A stretch of DNA of 64,000 nt from Candidatus Gastranaerophilales bacterium (GTDB lineage Bacteria > Cyanobacteriota > Vampirovibrionia > Gastranaerophilales > Gastranaerophilaceae): contig CALVEB010000002.1 of the NCBI GenBank assembly GCA_944326465.1, positions 62,001 through 126,000 of the forward strand, read 5' to 3'. Every line of letters begins with the position of its first letter. Position 1 is the stretch's first letter. Of the stretch, positions 18,320 to 27,453 are shown in pieces. Below the pieces are notes generated by a model that was not told the origin of the DNA, did no database searches, and was given only the letters and a program-made list of their open reading frames with translations. A program made the translations under genes and the position numbers.

Positions 18320-19069
18320 TTATAAAATATTATCCAGCCCGTAAACAAAATCATTTTTTTCAGCCAGATGTTTAACTGCAAGAAGAACGCCCTGCATATA
18401 GCATTTCCTGTCCATTGTGTCATGGCGTATGGTCATAATTTGTCCGTTTGAACCGAAAATTACCTCTTGAGAAGCTATATACCCAGGCATTCTGACAGAA
18501 TGAATATGAATGTCTGCGTAAGATTTTCCGCCTCTTGCGCCCTCTATAGTTTCAGTTTCAGGACAATTCCCGTTTGCAAAGGTCTGTTTTTCTTCTGACA
18601 TCATCAATGCTGTTTTAATAGCAGTACCTGACGGGGCATCCTTTTTTTGATTATGGTGAAGTTCAATAATTTCAGCATTATCAAAATATTTAGCAGCCTG
18701 TTTTGCAAACATCATCATCAAAACCGCTCCTGTTGAAAAATTCGGAGCAATAAAACATCCTGTGTTGTTTTTTTCGGAAAGTTCTTTAAGATGCGCTATT
18801 TCGCTATCTTTTAAACCTGTTGTGCCAATTACGATTTTAATGCCGTTATTTAAACAATATAAAGCATTTTCATAAATAGATTTTGGCTGTGTAAAATCAA
18901 CTAAAACATCAATATCGCAAACTCTGTGCGCTTCTTCAATAGAATGATACATGTCATCAGCGGCAATATCGATTTTGGCGACAAGTTCTGTTTCCGCGCA
19001 TTCTGTAACTGCCAGCACCACTTCTTTTCCCATTTTGCCTGATGCACCGCAAACCGCAACTTTTATCAT
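18320..19069 (-). CDS. dapB: 4-hydroxy-tetrahydrodipicolinate reductase
   Basis: Lysine/diaminopimelate pathway reductase (NAD(P)H-dependent), cytoplasmic. At 249 residues the length is typical. Features are the nucleotide-binding GASGKMGKEV at residues 8-17, VIGTTG, APNFSTGAVLMM, and the catalytic/substrate motif ELHHNQKKDAPSGTA with the conserved His pair and Lys. A GGGAGA ribosome-binding site precedes the ATG. It stands alone with a terminator downstream. Confidence 0.96.
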   Translation of the reverse strand: MIKVAVCGASGKMGKEVVLAVTECAETELVAKIDIAADDMYHSIEEAHRVCDIDVLVDFTQPKSIYENALYCLNNGIKIVIGTTGLKDSEIAHLKELSEKNNTGCFIAPNFSTGAVLMMMFAKQAAKYFDNAEIIELHHNQKKDAPSGTAIKTALMMSEEKQTFANGNCPETETIEGARGGKSYADIHIHSVRMPGYIASQEVIFGSNGQIMTIRHDTMDRKCYMQGVLLAVKHLAEKNDFVYGLDNIL

Positions 19070-19145
19070 AAATTTCTCCCTTTCTTTTTGTTAATTATAG
19101 CACGAAAAAGTATAATATAGTAATTTTGACAGAACGACTGTTTTT

Positions 19146-19183
19146 TAAAAAATTTCCTTACCCCATATAAGGAATAAGGAAAC
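19146..19183 (-). terminator. Rho-independent terminator of RNase P RNA
   Basis: On the minus strand TTTCCTTA and TAAGGAAA (19182-19175 and 19160-19153) form an 8-bp stem followed directly by six T residues (19152-19147). It lies 12 bases beyond the predicted rnpB 3' end. Confidence 0.8.
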
Positions 19184-19194
19184 TTAAAAATAAT

Positions 19195-19543
19195 AAAAGC
19201 AGTTCATAAGCCGTGTTCTGTTTCTAGATAATCATCTGTCTGGAGTTGTAATTACTTACACCTGCTAGCGATTTGTCGGAAGTTGGCGGACACCTTTATA
19301 GCCTTCCTGTTAATCTTGCATCCGATCGGGGTTTACCTGGCCGGTACCTTCCGGTACCGCCGGTGAAGCGCTTAACTCACCGTTGCACCATCGCCTGTGA
19401 TTTTTTCAAATCCATCGGCAGTCTACATTTCTGTGGCACTGTCCACCGGCTCACGCCGTCCGGAGTTTCTCCGGCGATCTGTCCTTGGATGCACGGACTT
19501 TCCTCACTTTTTTATAAAAAAGCGCGATTATCCGGCTGCTTTT
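19195..19543 (-). ncRNA. rnpB: RNase P RNA, bacterial type A
   Basis: Catalytic RNA that trims tRNA 5' leaders. On the minus strand it contains the universal GAGGAAAGTCCGTGC near the 5' end, the GGACAGTGCCACAGAAA region, GGTGAGTTAAGCGCTTCACC hairpin arms, and the 3' ACACGGCTTATGAACTGC. The P1 closing helix can be formed from AAAAGCAG (5', 19543-19536) and CTGCTTTT (3', 19202-19195), which fixes the approximate ends. A terminator follows. The 90-codon open frame on the opposite strand here is an artefact. Confidence 0.96.
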
Positions 19544-19554
19544 AAATTCTTTTT

Positions 19555-20196
19555 TTAATGTGCTTTCGTATCCATCATTACATAGTTAACAGCTTTTTCA
19601 TCATCTTCATGAATATGCATTCTTCCGTTTGAATATATGACTATTCTGAATTGATCCGGATTTGAACAGTTATTGTCTGTTTCAAGGCAGTTCGGTTCAT
19701 CTTCTCCGTTAACATCTATAAGAATGTTGCGGGTATTGTTTCTTGGTATAACACCTTTGGCCCACACACTTTTGTATGGTGCAGCAGTATCACTTGAAAA
19801 ATCAAAAATCATACCGTCTGATGTTTTTATCTTGTACTCTGTTCCGCTTTCCTCTGTATCTATAACATTGACCTGTTCAGCAAATAATTTCGGGAACTTA
19901 CTATTCCCGGAATATGTTTCTCCGTTATAAGTTACCTGACTGTCATCGTCAAAACCATAAGTACAGGTTTCTCCGGTAACAGACCCTGTAGGACAGTACA
20001 TTGTATTATCCGGATATAATGACGGGTCATTAATAAGACTGCTTATTACCTGTTCTGTTACATAATATGCTTTTTTAGTAAGCATCCGGCGTTCATCCGG
20101 TTTTGTATTTATGATAGCAGGTATCATTAATGCAAGTAATATACCGAGAACGGTCATTGCTATTAATAATTCTGACAATGTAAAAGCTTTTTTCAT
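19555..20196 (-). CDS. Type IV prepilin-like protein
   Basis: A 213-residue protein starting MKKAFTLSELLIAMTVLGIL. Class III (prepilin peptidase) processing is expected after Ala4, giving a mature N-terminal Phe with Glu at position +5 and a long hydrophobic helix. The soluble domain has a Cys pair near residues 68 and 78 and another around the ETDNNCSN region. Near the C-terminus is LIDVNGEDEPN, a motif echoed (VDVNGDKRPN) in the other prepilin-like protein at 61 kb. It may belong to a pilus or type II secretion-like machine with the PilT ATPase at 37 kb. It lies just upstream of rnpB. Confidence 0.88.
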   Translation of the reverse strand: MKKAFTLSELLIAMTVLGILLALMIPAIINTKPDERRMLTKKAYYVTEQVISSLINDPSLYPDNTMYCPTGSVTGETCTYGFDDDSQVTYNGETYSGNSKFPKLFAEQVNVIDTEESGTEYKIKTSDGMIFDFSSDTAAPYKSVWAKGVIPRNNTRNILIDVNGEDEPNCLETDNNCSNPDQFRIVIYSNGRMHIHEDDEKAVNYVMMDTKAH

Positions 20197-20474
20197 GATT
20201 TCCCTTTCTTGTATATAAAAATTATCTACTTATCATGATAACACGCTTAATAGAATTTTACAACCTTTTATATAAAAATTATATGTCAATTTGCGATACA
20301 ATATAACATATAATTTGTAAATTTTTATTAATATTGTAGCAAAATAATTTATTTAGATGAGTTAAAATAACATTCCATGCTGTATTCTGATAAGAGATAA
20401 ACAAGAGGATTTCCTTTTAAACAATCCAAAAGGGAATACACACGTGGAAACCATCAATGTAGAGGGTTAAAGAT

Positions 20475-20849
20475 ATGGTCGATAACAGATCAGCAGGATT
20501 TTTTGGAGTCGGCGGTGCTTTTAACTTCAAGAGCGGAGACATCTCCGGTACAGCGGCCAGAACACAGGATGATAAAATGGGCCAGGGCGGTGAATATTTC
20601 GCTCAGAAGAAAAAAGAAGCCGAAGAAGAAAATCAAGAAGATAACAAATATATGGACAGAAGTGCAGTACTGCGTGCTACACTTAATTCTCTGGCAATGA
20701 TGAATGTGGCTAATGTTATTAATGCCAAAAAACGCTCAATTCTTGATGATAAGAATAGAGAGCAGCAAAATAATAAAAAAAATAAACACGAAGAAAAAGC
20801 TTTAGATAAGGAATTTGATATTGAGAATGAAGAAAACGAATATCTCTAG
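20475..20849 (+). CDS. Small charged hypothetical protein
   Basis: A 124-residue protein with no recognised family. The N-terminal third is Gly/Ser/Phe-rich (AGFFGVGGAFNF). The rest is strongly charged (Lys/Glu/Asn runs) and probably helical and extended; there is no signal peptide or membrane segment. An AGAGGG ribosome-binding site lies before the ATG. The preceding 200-base AT-rich gap has no gene, only a weak hairpin (TTCCTTTT/AAAAGGGAA near 20412-20436). Its 3' end overlaps the convergent gene at 20846 by 4 bases. Confidence 0.7.
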   Translation: MVDNRSAGFFGVGGAFNFKSGDISGTAARTQDDKMGQGGEYFAQKKKEAEEENQEDNKYMDRSAVLRATLNSLAMMNVANVINAKKRSILDDKNREQQNNKKNKHEEKALDKEFDIENEENEYL

Positions 20850-21370
20850 AATATTTTGTTAAAGATGTTTTCGACTTTTTCATCCTGCGGTTTTTCAGAT
20901 TTTTTTACGTGTAACAATTCACCGTGATAAGAAGGGCTTGAGCCGTTTTTATCTTTGCTTGCTGAAAAACTGATTATACTGTTAAATTTTGGAGACTGAT
21001 TATTGGTTTTAATATCTGCAGGCGCTTCATTAACACCAATTGTCATTTTACCTTCAACATTTTTCTGAACTGTCTGTGCAGCCTGTGTGTTGAGGTATTT
21101 TATTGAATTGAGAACATTCTGGTTTAATTGAATTTGTAATCCTGAATTATTCATAGCAATCTGGCGGGCTGTATTGTTATCAACCGTACCGTTATATAAG
21201 TCAATTCCCATTTCTCTAACCTGTGTATTACGGGTTACAGTGTGAACATTGTATTGCTGATTTTTTTCGGCAGCTCTTTTAAGTATTTCTTGAGAGACTT
21301 CTTTCAAGACACTTCTGTCAATGCCGTTTGCAGCCAATAATTGAGAATTGTTGTATACACTGATTGCCAT
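20846..21370 (-). CDS. Hypothetical protein, 174 residues
   Basis: No recognised family. Polar, Asn/Gln-rich, with no signal peptide or transmembrane segment. The middle (residues 40-110) is predicted helical with many Asn, Gln and Thr. The C-terminal part contains FNSIISFSASKDKNG, loosely resembling the F-[T/S]-[G/A]-K elements of other exported proteins in this window. It is convergent with the 20475 gene with a 4-base overlap. An AAGGGA ribosome-binding site precedes the ATG. Confidence 0.65.
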   Translation of the reverse strand: MAISVYNNSQLLAANGIDRSVLKEVSQEILKRAAEKNQQYNVHTVTRNTQVREMGIDLYNGTVDNNTARQIAMNNSGLQIQLNQNVLNSIKYLNTQAAQTVQKNVEGKMTIGVNEAPADIKTNNQSPKFNSIISFSASKDKNGSSPSYHGELLHVKKSEKPQDEKVENIFNKIF

Positions 21371-21541
21371 TATGATAATCCCTTTTTTCCTTACAAATAT
21401 ATCTACGGCACATGCGGCGGCTGACTTTAGGATTTGATACTATTCTTGTAACATAACTTAATAAACTTTAAAAAACATGGCAATTTTTTCATAAAAAACA
21501 TGTTTATATATATAACAAGTATATAACCATGAGATGATATT

Positions 21542-22012
21542 ATGAGTCTAGGTAAACTAAATTACGTATTGAGCAATATCAATGCTGTGCTGGGCAGCGG
21601 CGTGAGTTACATTCAGGACAAGCAGAACGGCGACAAAAGCGGTGCTGCTGAAATCAATTTTGGATTGAATGTGGTTAACGGTGTAGCCAGAAACGCAGTA
21701 GCAGAGGGTATCAGGCGTGATACCGGAAGTTATCTGGGGTATGCTGTAAACGGACTTGCCGGATATGGTGATGCGACATCAAACGCTCAGGGTATGGTCG
21801 GCTTGATGGGAGCATCGCTTTTAACCAATCCTTATATGGGAGGCGGATGTTACGGGCCATCGTTATTCAGCGGATATTTTACCCCACCTCCTGTAATGCC
21901 GATGTATGGCGGAGGATGCTTTGGCGGCGGCATGATATATGGCGGCGGAACATTCTTTGATGTAAACAGACCGTTCGGAATGTTTGGCGGCGGATTTAAC
22001 TGCTGCTGTTAG
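21542..22012 (+). CDS. Gly/Cys-rich small protein, function unknown
   Basis: A 156-residue protein. The N-terminal 100 residues (KLNYVLSNINAVLGSGVSY) are Gly/Ala/Asn-rich without a signal peptide. The C-terminal 60 residues are dominated by Gly, Tyr, Phe, Pro and Met with isolated Cys, ending in NCCC. Such tails are typical of structural or self-associating proteins, but no family is recognised. A GAGATGA ribosome-binding site precedes the ATG. The 3' end overlaps the convergent binding-protein gene by 4 bases. Confidence 0.7.
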   Translation: MSLGKLNYVLSNINAVLGSGVSYIQDKQNGDKSGAAEINFGLNVVNGVARNAVAEGIRRDTGSYLGYAVNGLAGYGDATSNAQGMVGLMGASLLTNPYMGGGCYGPSLFSGYFTPPPVMPMYGGGCFGGGMIYGGGTFFDVNRPFGMFGGGFNCCC

Positions 22013-23235
22013 CGAATTATTTCTTTCCAACTCTTTGCAACACGATCAAGTATTGACTGTGTTGCAGAGGTATTTAGCATGGCTTCCTGAACAGCCGTGT
22101 TTATCAGAGTGTTTATATCTTTTTGATTTTTGCCGGTTTTAAAAGCCGGATTTATTTTTTTTAACTGTTTAGCGCTGATTACTCTTGCTTTTGCAGGCAG
22201 GTCATCCGGTGAATACAGGGTATAAAATTCATCCTGCAATGCTTTTTCGTTTGTCGCAAGTACATTGGTGAGTTTTGCCAGTTTAAGCTGATTTTCCTGA
22301 TTCGTAATAAAAAGTGCGAATTTAAGCGCCTCTTTTTTGTGATCGGACTTTGAAGGGATAATAAAATTCATTAATGAAAAATCATATTGTCCGAGCTTAC
22401 CTGTAATTTGCGGCGCGACATCAGTATTTTCGTATGTTGACGGCGCATTTTCCTTAATCATATTCAGAAAATTAGCACCGGATTGGAAGAATACAGTTTG
22501 TTCGGCCATATATTTTTCAAGAGCTTCGCGGTGAGTTTGGGTTATAGATTCTTTGGGAATAAGGTCTTTCATATAGAGCGTCTTGAAAAAATCAAAAACT
22601 TCAACCGCCTGCAAAGAATTAATATTCTCCGGAGAATTAATTCCGTATTTGTTTAATATTCTCAACATAGTGTCATTTTCTGTTATATTCGGTAGAATGG
22701 AATACACACCTGTTTTTCTTATCCTTGGCGAAATTTCTGCAAGCTGCTCGTATGTTTGCGGCAGGCTGACGCCGGCATTTTGCAGCAGCTTTTTATTATA
22801 AATTGTAACGGCCGAGGTTGCATACCATGGAATGAGATACAATTTACCATTGTATTTAACTGCATTTATTATTTCCTGATTAAAGTCTTTTGTAAGCGAT
22901 GTATCAATTTCATACAAAGCGCCTTTCTGAGCTAGGAGTGCGGAAAAATCAGGATTAAGGTTAATCAAATCCGGCGGGTTGTCGCTCAAAACGCTTGCAA
23001 GAGTTCTCTTTTCTCCTTCTGAAAACGGTACATCTATCCATTTGATTTTTATTTCCGGATTTTGGGTTTCAAATTCTTTTATAACTCCGTTAATATATGA
23101 GGAAAAATCCCCCATTTGCAAAGTCCAGAAAGTCACCTCTGTTCTTCCGTCATTTTTTACGGAAGGATGCATAATTTTAACTCCCGTAAAAACGACCGCC
23201 GCAATAACTATTAAGATCAAGAAAACTTTTTTCAT
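22009..23235 (-). CDS. ABC-type sugar-like extracellular solute-binding protein
   Basis: A 408-residue family 1 (MalE/UgpB-like) binding protein. It has an N-terminal signal anchor (VFLILIVIAAVVFTGVKI) without a lipobox Cys, then the core pattern VTFWTLQMGDF, PDLINLNPDFSALLAQKGALYEID and YLIPWYATSAVTIYNKKLL. Expected role is substrate capture in the periplasm for an ABC importer. No permease or ATPase gene lies nearby, so its partners are unknown. It is divergent from rarA with 35 bases between starts. Confidence 0.9.
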   Translation of the reverse strand: MKKVFLILIVIAAVVFTGVKIMHPSVKNDGRTEVTFWTLQMGDFSSYINGVIKEFETQNPEIKIKWIDVPFSEGEKRTLASVLSDNPPDLINLNPDFSALLAQKGALYEIDTSLTKDFNQEIINAVKYNGKLYLIPWYATSAVTIYNKKLLQNAGVSLPQTYEQLAEISPRIRKTGVYSILPNITENDTMLRILNKYGINSPENINSLQAVEVFDFFKTLYMKDLIPKESITQTHREALEKYMAEQTVFFQSGANFLNMIKENAPSTYENTDVAPQITGKLGQYDFSLMNFIIPSKSDHKKEALKFALFITNQENQLKLAKLTNVLATNEKALQDEFYTLYSPDDLPAKARVISAKQLKKINPAFKTGKNQKDINTLINTAVQEAMLNTSATQSILDRVAKSWKEIIR

Positions 23236-23258
23236 TCGCCACCTTTTTCTTTTGATGA

Positions 23259-23264
23259 TATAAT
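23259..23264 (+). promoter_or_regulatory. -10 box six bases before the rarA start
   Basis: TATAAT at 23259-23264 is followed by 6 bases and then the rarA ATG at 23271. A partial -35 (TCGCCA at 23236-23241, 4 of 6 matches) sits 17 bases upstream. There is no ribosome-binding site, so the mRNA would be leaderless. Confidence 0.5.
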
Positions 23265-23270
23265 TATACT

Positions 23271-24506
23271 ATGAACAATTTGTTTACGGAACTGGAAAAT
23301 CAGAATAAACAAATCCCGCTTGCAGAAGTTTTGCGGCCGAAAACGCTTGAGGACTTTCTCGGGCAAAGTAATGTTATATCCGCGAACAGTCCGCTTTTAA
23401 ATTTAATGAAAACGCAAAGGCTGTTTTCTTTGATTTTCTGGGGAACTCCGGGGTGCGGAAAAACAACTCTTGCAAGATTAATCGCAGCAAAAACAAACGC
23501 TGCATTCATTGAAATTTCAGCCGTAACATCAGGGGTTAAAGACATAAAAGACGCTGTGGAAAACGCAAAGATGAATTTACGAAGCGGAATAAAGACTATT
23601 TTATTTATAGATGAAATCCACCGTTATTCCAAGACGCAGCAGGATGCATTATTACCGCATCTTGAAAACGGAACTCTGTTTTTGATAGGCTCAACAACCG
23701 AAAATCCGTCTTTTCAAGTTGTGCCGGCTTTATTGTCACGGGTTCAGGTTATAAGATTAAACTCTATTGATGATGAAAGTATGGAAAGAATTATCAAACG
23801 CGGGTTCGCATATCTTGCCAAACAGTATATGCCAATGGATTGTGAGAGCGGAGTTATAGATTTTATAATAAATCTTGCGCGCGGTGATGCAAGATATGCG
23901 CTGAATGTTGTTGAAAACGCATATTTTGCAAGCGACTTAAAAGATAACAGGCGTAATTTAACTGTTGCAATTATTGAAAGTATATGCCAGAAAAGAAATA
24001 CGAGATATTCACAGCAGGAACATTATGATTGCGCTTCGGCTTTTCAGAAGAGTTTACGCGGAAGCGATCCTGATGCAGCGGTTTACTATCTCGCAAAGAT
24101 GATTGCAGCAGGCGAAGACCCGCGATTTATAGCAAGACGTCTGATTACCTGTGCAGCAGAAGATGTCGGCAATGCTGATCCGAACGCGCTGAATGTTGCC
24201 TTAAACGCGTATAAGGCCGTTGAAATTTTAGGTTTGCCGGAAGGCAGGATACCGCTTGCGCAGGCTGTAATATATGTGGCACGGGCTAAAAAATCAAATG
24301 AAACTATTATGGCAATAGATGCGGCACTCGCTGATATCGACAGCGGCAAAGATTTTCCGCCGCCGATGCACTTACGCGATGCCCACTACAAAGACGCCGC
24401 AAAATACGGATTTGGTATAGGATATGTCTACACTCATAATTCTCCTGATGTTAAGCAGCAATTTTTGCCGGATGAACTCGTAAACAGAAAATATACTTTT
24501 GACTAA
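23271..24506 (+). CDS. rarA: Replication-associated recombination protein A (AAA+ ATPase)
   Basis: AAA+ clamp-loader-like ATPase acting at stalled replication forks (RarA/MgsA). At 411 residues the length is typical. Features are the N-terminal LAEVLRPKTLEDFLGQ, Walker A GTPGCGKT at residues 58-65, Walker B ILFIDEIHR at 109-117, the sensor GSTTENPSF, and the C-terminal tetramerisation region with DPDAAVYYLAKMIAAGEDP and ARRLI. No ribosome-binding site is present; see the adjacent -10 box. Confidence 0.96.
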   Translation: MNNLFTELENQNKQIPLAEVLRPKTLEDFLGQSNVISANSPLLNLMKTQRLFSLIFWGTPGCGKTTLARLIAAKTNAAFIEISAVTSGVKDIKDAVENAKMNLRSGIKTILFIDEIHRYSKTQQDALLPHLENGTLFLIGSTTENPSFQVVPALLSRVQVIRLNSIDDESMERIIKRGFAYLAKQYMPMDCESGVIDFIINLARGDARYALNVVENAYFASDLKDNRRNLTVAIIESICQKRNTRYSQQEHYDCASAFQKSLRGSDPDAAVYYLAKMIAAGEDPRFIARRLITCAAEDVGNADPNALNVALNAYKAVEILGLPEGRIPLAQAVIYVARAKKSNETIMAIDAALADIDSGKDFPPPMHLRDAHYKDAAKYGFGIGYVYTHNSPDVKQQFLPDELVNRKYTFD

Positions 24507-24556
24507 ACTTATAGATATTTACAGGCAGTTTTTATGATTTAGGTATTAATACGTAT

Positions 24557-24904
24557 TTATCCGATGTTTTTTATATGTTCAATTTTTAATTCCGGTTTAA
24601 GAGTTATGCCAATGACATCAAGTCTGTATTTTTTGACTTTATGTTCATTTAAGTAGTTCATTATTCCTGTTTTAAGATTCTGGAGTTTTGAATGCGTAAT
24701 AGCTTCAAATGGGGTTCCAAAACTATCTGTACGGCGGGTTTTTACTTCTACAAATACAATTGTGCCTTTTTGTTCTGCAATAATATCTATTTCGCAAAGA
24801 CGCGAATAGTGCTTGTTGCGTTCAAGTATTTTGTATCCGGCTTTTTCAAGGTAGCGGCATGCTAAATCTTCTCCGGCTGTCCCTTTTTTACGATTATTCA
24901 TCAA
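24557..24904 (-). CDS. YraN/UPF0102 family endonuclease-like protein
   Basis: A 115-residue member of a small family with a PD-(D/E)xK nuclease-like fold. It shows GTAGEDLACRYLEKAGYKILERN, then CEIDIIAEQKGTIVFVEVKTR with the Asp and Glu-x-Lys metal-site residues. Biological substrate unknown. A GGAGG ribosome-binding site precedes the ATG. It follows queF by 9 bases on the same strand and is probably in the same operon. Confidence 0.94.
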   Translation of the reverse strand: MMNNRKKGTAGEDLACRYLEKAGYKILERNKHYSRLCEIDIIAEQKGTIVFVEVKTRRTDSFGTPFEAITHSKLQNLKTGIMNYLNEHKVKKYRLDVIGITLKPELKIEHIKNIG

Positions 24905-24913
24905 TACCTCCGG

Positions 24914-25813
24914 TTATTGTTTATTACCGTATCTTGCAAATTGTGTGACGTCAATTAGTTTTAAAACATCTTTTACAATGCAATTTTTACTCCAGCGTGC
25001 CGGTGAAATATCTATTCCGCCGCGGCGGGTGTATAGTGCGCAAACAAACAATTCATCTTCTTCATCCAATAAATCATAGAGTCTTTTATAGATCATTTCG
25101 CAGCATTCTTCATGAAAATGATATTCGGAGCGAAATGAGGTTAAGTATTTAACCAGACTGGTTTCGTCAAAGTGTTTAGCGGATTTATAGAAAATAAACA
25201 GATCTCCGAAGTCCGGCTGGTGCGTAACGCGACAGTTTGAACGTAAGGCATCAAAGGTCAGGTAATATTCCCGAATTTGATTTAAGTCTTGTGTGATGAT
25301 TAATTCAGGCGTTTCTTTAAAAACATCTGCTTTTAATTGCGTTTCATCAACAAAGTTCATTATATTTTGAAAGTTTGAAAAAATATTTTCCCGTTCTGTA
25401 TTATTATCAAGAAATGCGGCTTCTACGGAAGCCTCAAGCTTGCTGCTTAAATCGGTTTCTATTAATCTTTTGCAAATGCTCAGACATTCTGCAATATTTT
25501 GTCCAAAACGCGACATATTAAACGAATTCAGATAGAGTTTTAACGATTTAGATTCAACAATAAATTTGCTTTCACAGTTATATTTTATTTTAAGCAGCCT
25601 TGTAAGCGGAATGCCGTTTTCTGTCATTGATGAGAATTCGTATGCATGCCAGACATCTTGTCCGCAGAAAGGCAAATTACTGCTGTCAATATTATACAAG
25701 ATTCTATTATCTGCTCTCGGTACGGCAACGAGTAAAGACGGGTCATAAGTTTCGCTTCCGCTGATTTTTTTGCCTAAAAATTTTGCGGCTATACGATTTG
25801 TGTTATCAGTCAT
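24914..25813 (-). CDS. queF: NADPH-dependent 7-cyano-7-deazaguanine reductase
   Basis: Reduces preQ0 to preQ1 in queuosine biosynthesis. At 299 residues it is of the long, E. coli-type, two-domain form. The catalytic Cys lies in LRSNCRVTHQPDFGD and the conserved region is SFRSEYHFHEECCE; the QueF motif E-F/[ST]-S-M is present as YEFSSM. The frame extends upstream, but an AAAGGA ribosome-binding site before the ATG at 25813 sets the start. It is followed by yraN. The other queuosine genes are not in the window. Confidence 0.95.
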   Translation of the reverse strand: MTDNTNRIAAKFLGKKISGSETYDPSLLVAVPRADNRILYNIDSSNLPFCGQDVWHAYEFSSMTENGIPLTRLLKIKYNCESKFIVESKSLKLYLNSFNMSRFGQNIAECLSICKRLIETDLSSKLEASVEAAFLDNNTERENIFSNFQNIMNFVDETQLKADVFKETPELIITQDLNQIREYYLTFDALRSNCRVTHQPDFGDLFIFYKSAKHFDETSLVKYLTSFRSEYHFHEECCEMIYKRLYDLLDEEDELFVCALYTRRGGIDISPARWSKNCIVKDVLKLIDVTQFARYGNKQ

Positions 25814-25843
25814 ATAAAATCCTTTTTTTATTGATATTAACAC

Positions 25844-25870
25844 AAAAACGCCCCGCTTTAGCGGGGCGTT
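25844..25870 (-). terminator. Rho-independent terminator of the symporter gene
   Basis: AACGCCCCGC (25847-25856), TTTA, GCGGGGCGTT (25861-25870): a perfect 10-bp GC-rich stem with a T run on the minus-strand 3' side. It separates the symporter gene from queF. Confidence 0.92.
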
Positions 25871-25888
25871 CATCAAATAGTTAATTAT

Positions 25889-27211
25889 TTATGCAATTTC
25901 TTCGTAAGCCTGCGGATTATTTAAAAGATCATAATTAATTTCGTTTTCATTATCCGCGATAGCCGCAACAACAACAGTGTCAGATGTAACATTTACGAGA
26001 GTTCTCATCATATCTGTTACCCTTTCTATTGTGAATAAGAATGCAAAGCCTGCAACAAGCTGTTCCGGACTTAATCCCATGCCGTTAAGGATTAAGGCAA
26101 TAGTGATAAGTCCTGCCCCCGGAATTCCTGCACAAGTACTTGATGCAACAATTGCAAGCAGAGCTATTTGAATAATCAGGAACGGTTCAAGAGGCACTCC
26201 GTAAGCCTGCGCTAAAAAGATGACTGCAACTGTTTGCAAAAGTGCTGTACCATCCATATTCAATGTCGCCCCGAGAGGTAATACAAAGCTTGATATTTTG
26301 TGTGAAATTCCGCGTTTTTCGCAGCATGCAATAGTCAAAGGCAGTGTTGCAGATGAACTTGCAGTACCGAATGCAACCATCATTGCTTCTGCTACTGCCG
26401 AATACAGCATGACAACAGATACTTTTGAGAAGAATTTTAAAAACAGCGGATATACAACAAAAAGCTGTAATAAAAATCCTAAAAACAGTACAAATAAATA
26501 TTTGGAAATGCTTGCAAAAATATCTATACCAAAACTGGAAACAGCGCTGGCTGTCAGGGCAAAAATACCCGGAGCCGCAAGAAACATTATCCAGTCAGTT
26601 ATCTTCATTGTTGCCGCAAAAACTGATTCAAAAAATGAGACAATCGGTCTGTTTACATCTCCGACTTTTGCCAGTGCAACGGCAAAAATCAGAACAAAAA
26701 CTATAATAGGAACCATATCTCCGTACGCAAATGAATGGAACGGATTATTAGGGATAAAACCTAAGAACAAGTTTAATATATTTCCCTGCTGCTGTGCCAT
26801 TGCAGTAGCAACAGATGCCTGAACTTCTGCTGCTGCATTTTCAGCAATATAGTGCGCTGCTCCGATACCAGGTTTGAATATCAAGGCAAGAACAGCCCCT
26901 ATGGTGACAGCCGCCGTTGTAATGATTCCGTAATATAAAATCATTTTTTTACCGAATTTGCCAAGCTGCCGGTTATCTCCGACACTTGTTATTCCTATGA
27001 TAATTGCTGATACAACAAGCGGGATTACAACCATCTGAATTAGTCTGATAAATACCTGTCCTACAAAGGTTAGAATTGTAGAGACAAGTGCGTTCGGATG
27101 GCCATGTAAAAATATCCCTACAAGAATACCGGCAATGATACCGAAAAATATATGCCAGTTACGTTTAATTCCAAGTCCCAGAGCAATTAGGATTTGCATG
27201 TGTAATTTCAT
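25889..27211 (-). CDS. Dicarboxylate/amino acid:cation symporter (DAACS family)
   Basis: A 440-residue inner-membrane transporter of the GltP/DctA family, importing glutamate/aspartate or C4-dicarboxylates with Na+ or H+. Family signatures are the serine-rich re-entrant loop FGTASSSATLPLTIACCEKR, the NMDGTAL helix TM7 motif and the STCAGIPGAG second re-entrant loop. Multiple long hydrophobic helices are seen. The exact substrate is not decidable. It stands alone with its own terminator. Confidence 0.94.
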   Translation of the reverse strand: MKLHMQILIALGLGIKRNWHIFFGIIAGILVGIFLHGHPNALVSTILTFVGQVFIRLIQMVVIPLVVSAIIIGITSVGDNRQLGKFGKKMILYYGIITTAAVTIGAVLALIFKPGIGAAHYIAENAAAEVQASVATAMAQQQGNILNLFLGFIPNNPFHSFAYGDMVPIIVFVLIFAVALAKVGDVNRPIVSFFESVFAATMKITDWIMFLAAPGIFALTASAVSSFGIDIFASISKYLFVLFLGFLLQLFVVYPLFLKFFSKVSVVMLYSAVAEAMMVAFGTASSSATLPLTIACCEKRGISHKISSFVLPLGATLNMDGTALLQTVAVIFLAQAYGVPLEPFLIIQIALLAIVASSTCAGIPGAGLITIALILNGMGLSPEQLVAGFAFLFTIERVTDMMRTLVNVTSDTVVVAAIADNENEINYDLLNNPQAYEEIA

Positions 27212-27354
27212 ATAATCACCCTCATTTTTAATACTTTTACCAGTTTATTATATACTTTTATATAAATTTTTTCAATTTATTTACAGGATTTGAAAAGAAA
27301 AATCAATCGTTTAATGTATTTATATCGCAAGAATTTGTCTAGTAAAATGCGAAC

Positions 27355-27385
27355 GAAAAATAAAAAGCTCCCGTTGTCGGGAGCT
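27355..27385 (-). terminator. Rho-independent terminator
   Basis: AGCTCCCG (27366-27373), TTGT, CGGGAGCT (27378-27385), with a T-rich tract on the minus-strand 3' side (27365-27355). It ends the transcript of the 27454-28707 gene. The rest of the 240-base gap up to 27454 holds no other recognisable feature. Confidence 0.85.
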
Positions 27386-27453
27386 GACTTCACTTTACTT
27401 TACTACCATTCTAACCTTTTACTATATATGAGGAATCTATTATCATTTTTTGA

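Noticed and set aside
19273-19545. 90-codon open frame on the plus strand
   Set aside because: Lies wholly antisense to RNase P RNA, whose conserved core is clear.
26220-26822. 200-codon open frame antisense to the symporter gene
   Set aside because: The minus-strand frame is a full-length DAACS transporter with all motifs; the antisense frame has no ribosome-binding site or family features.
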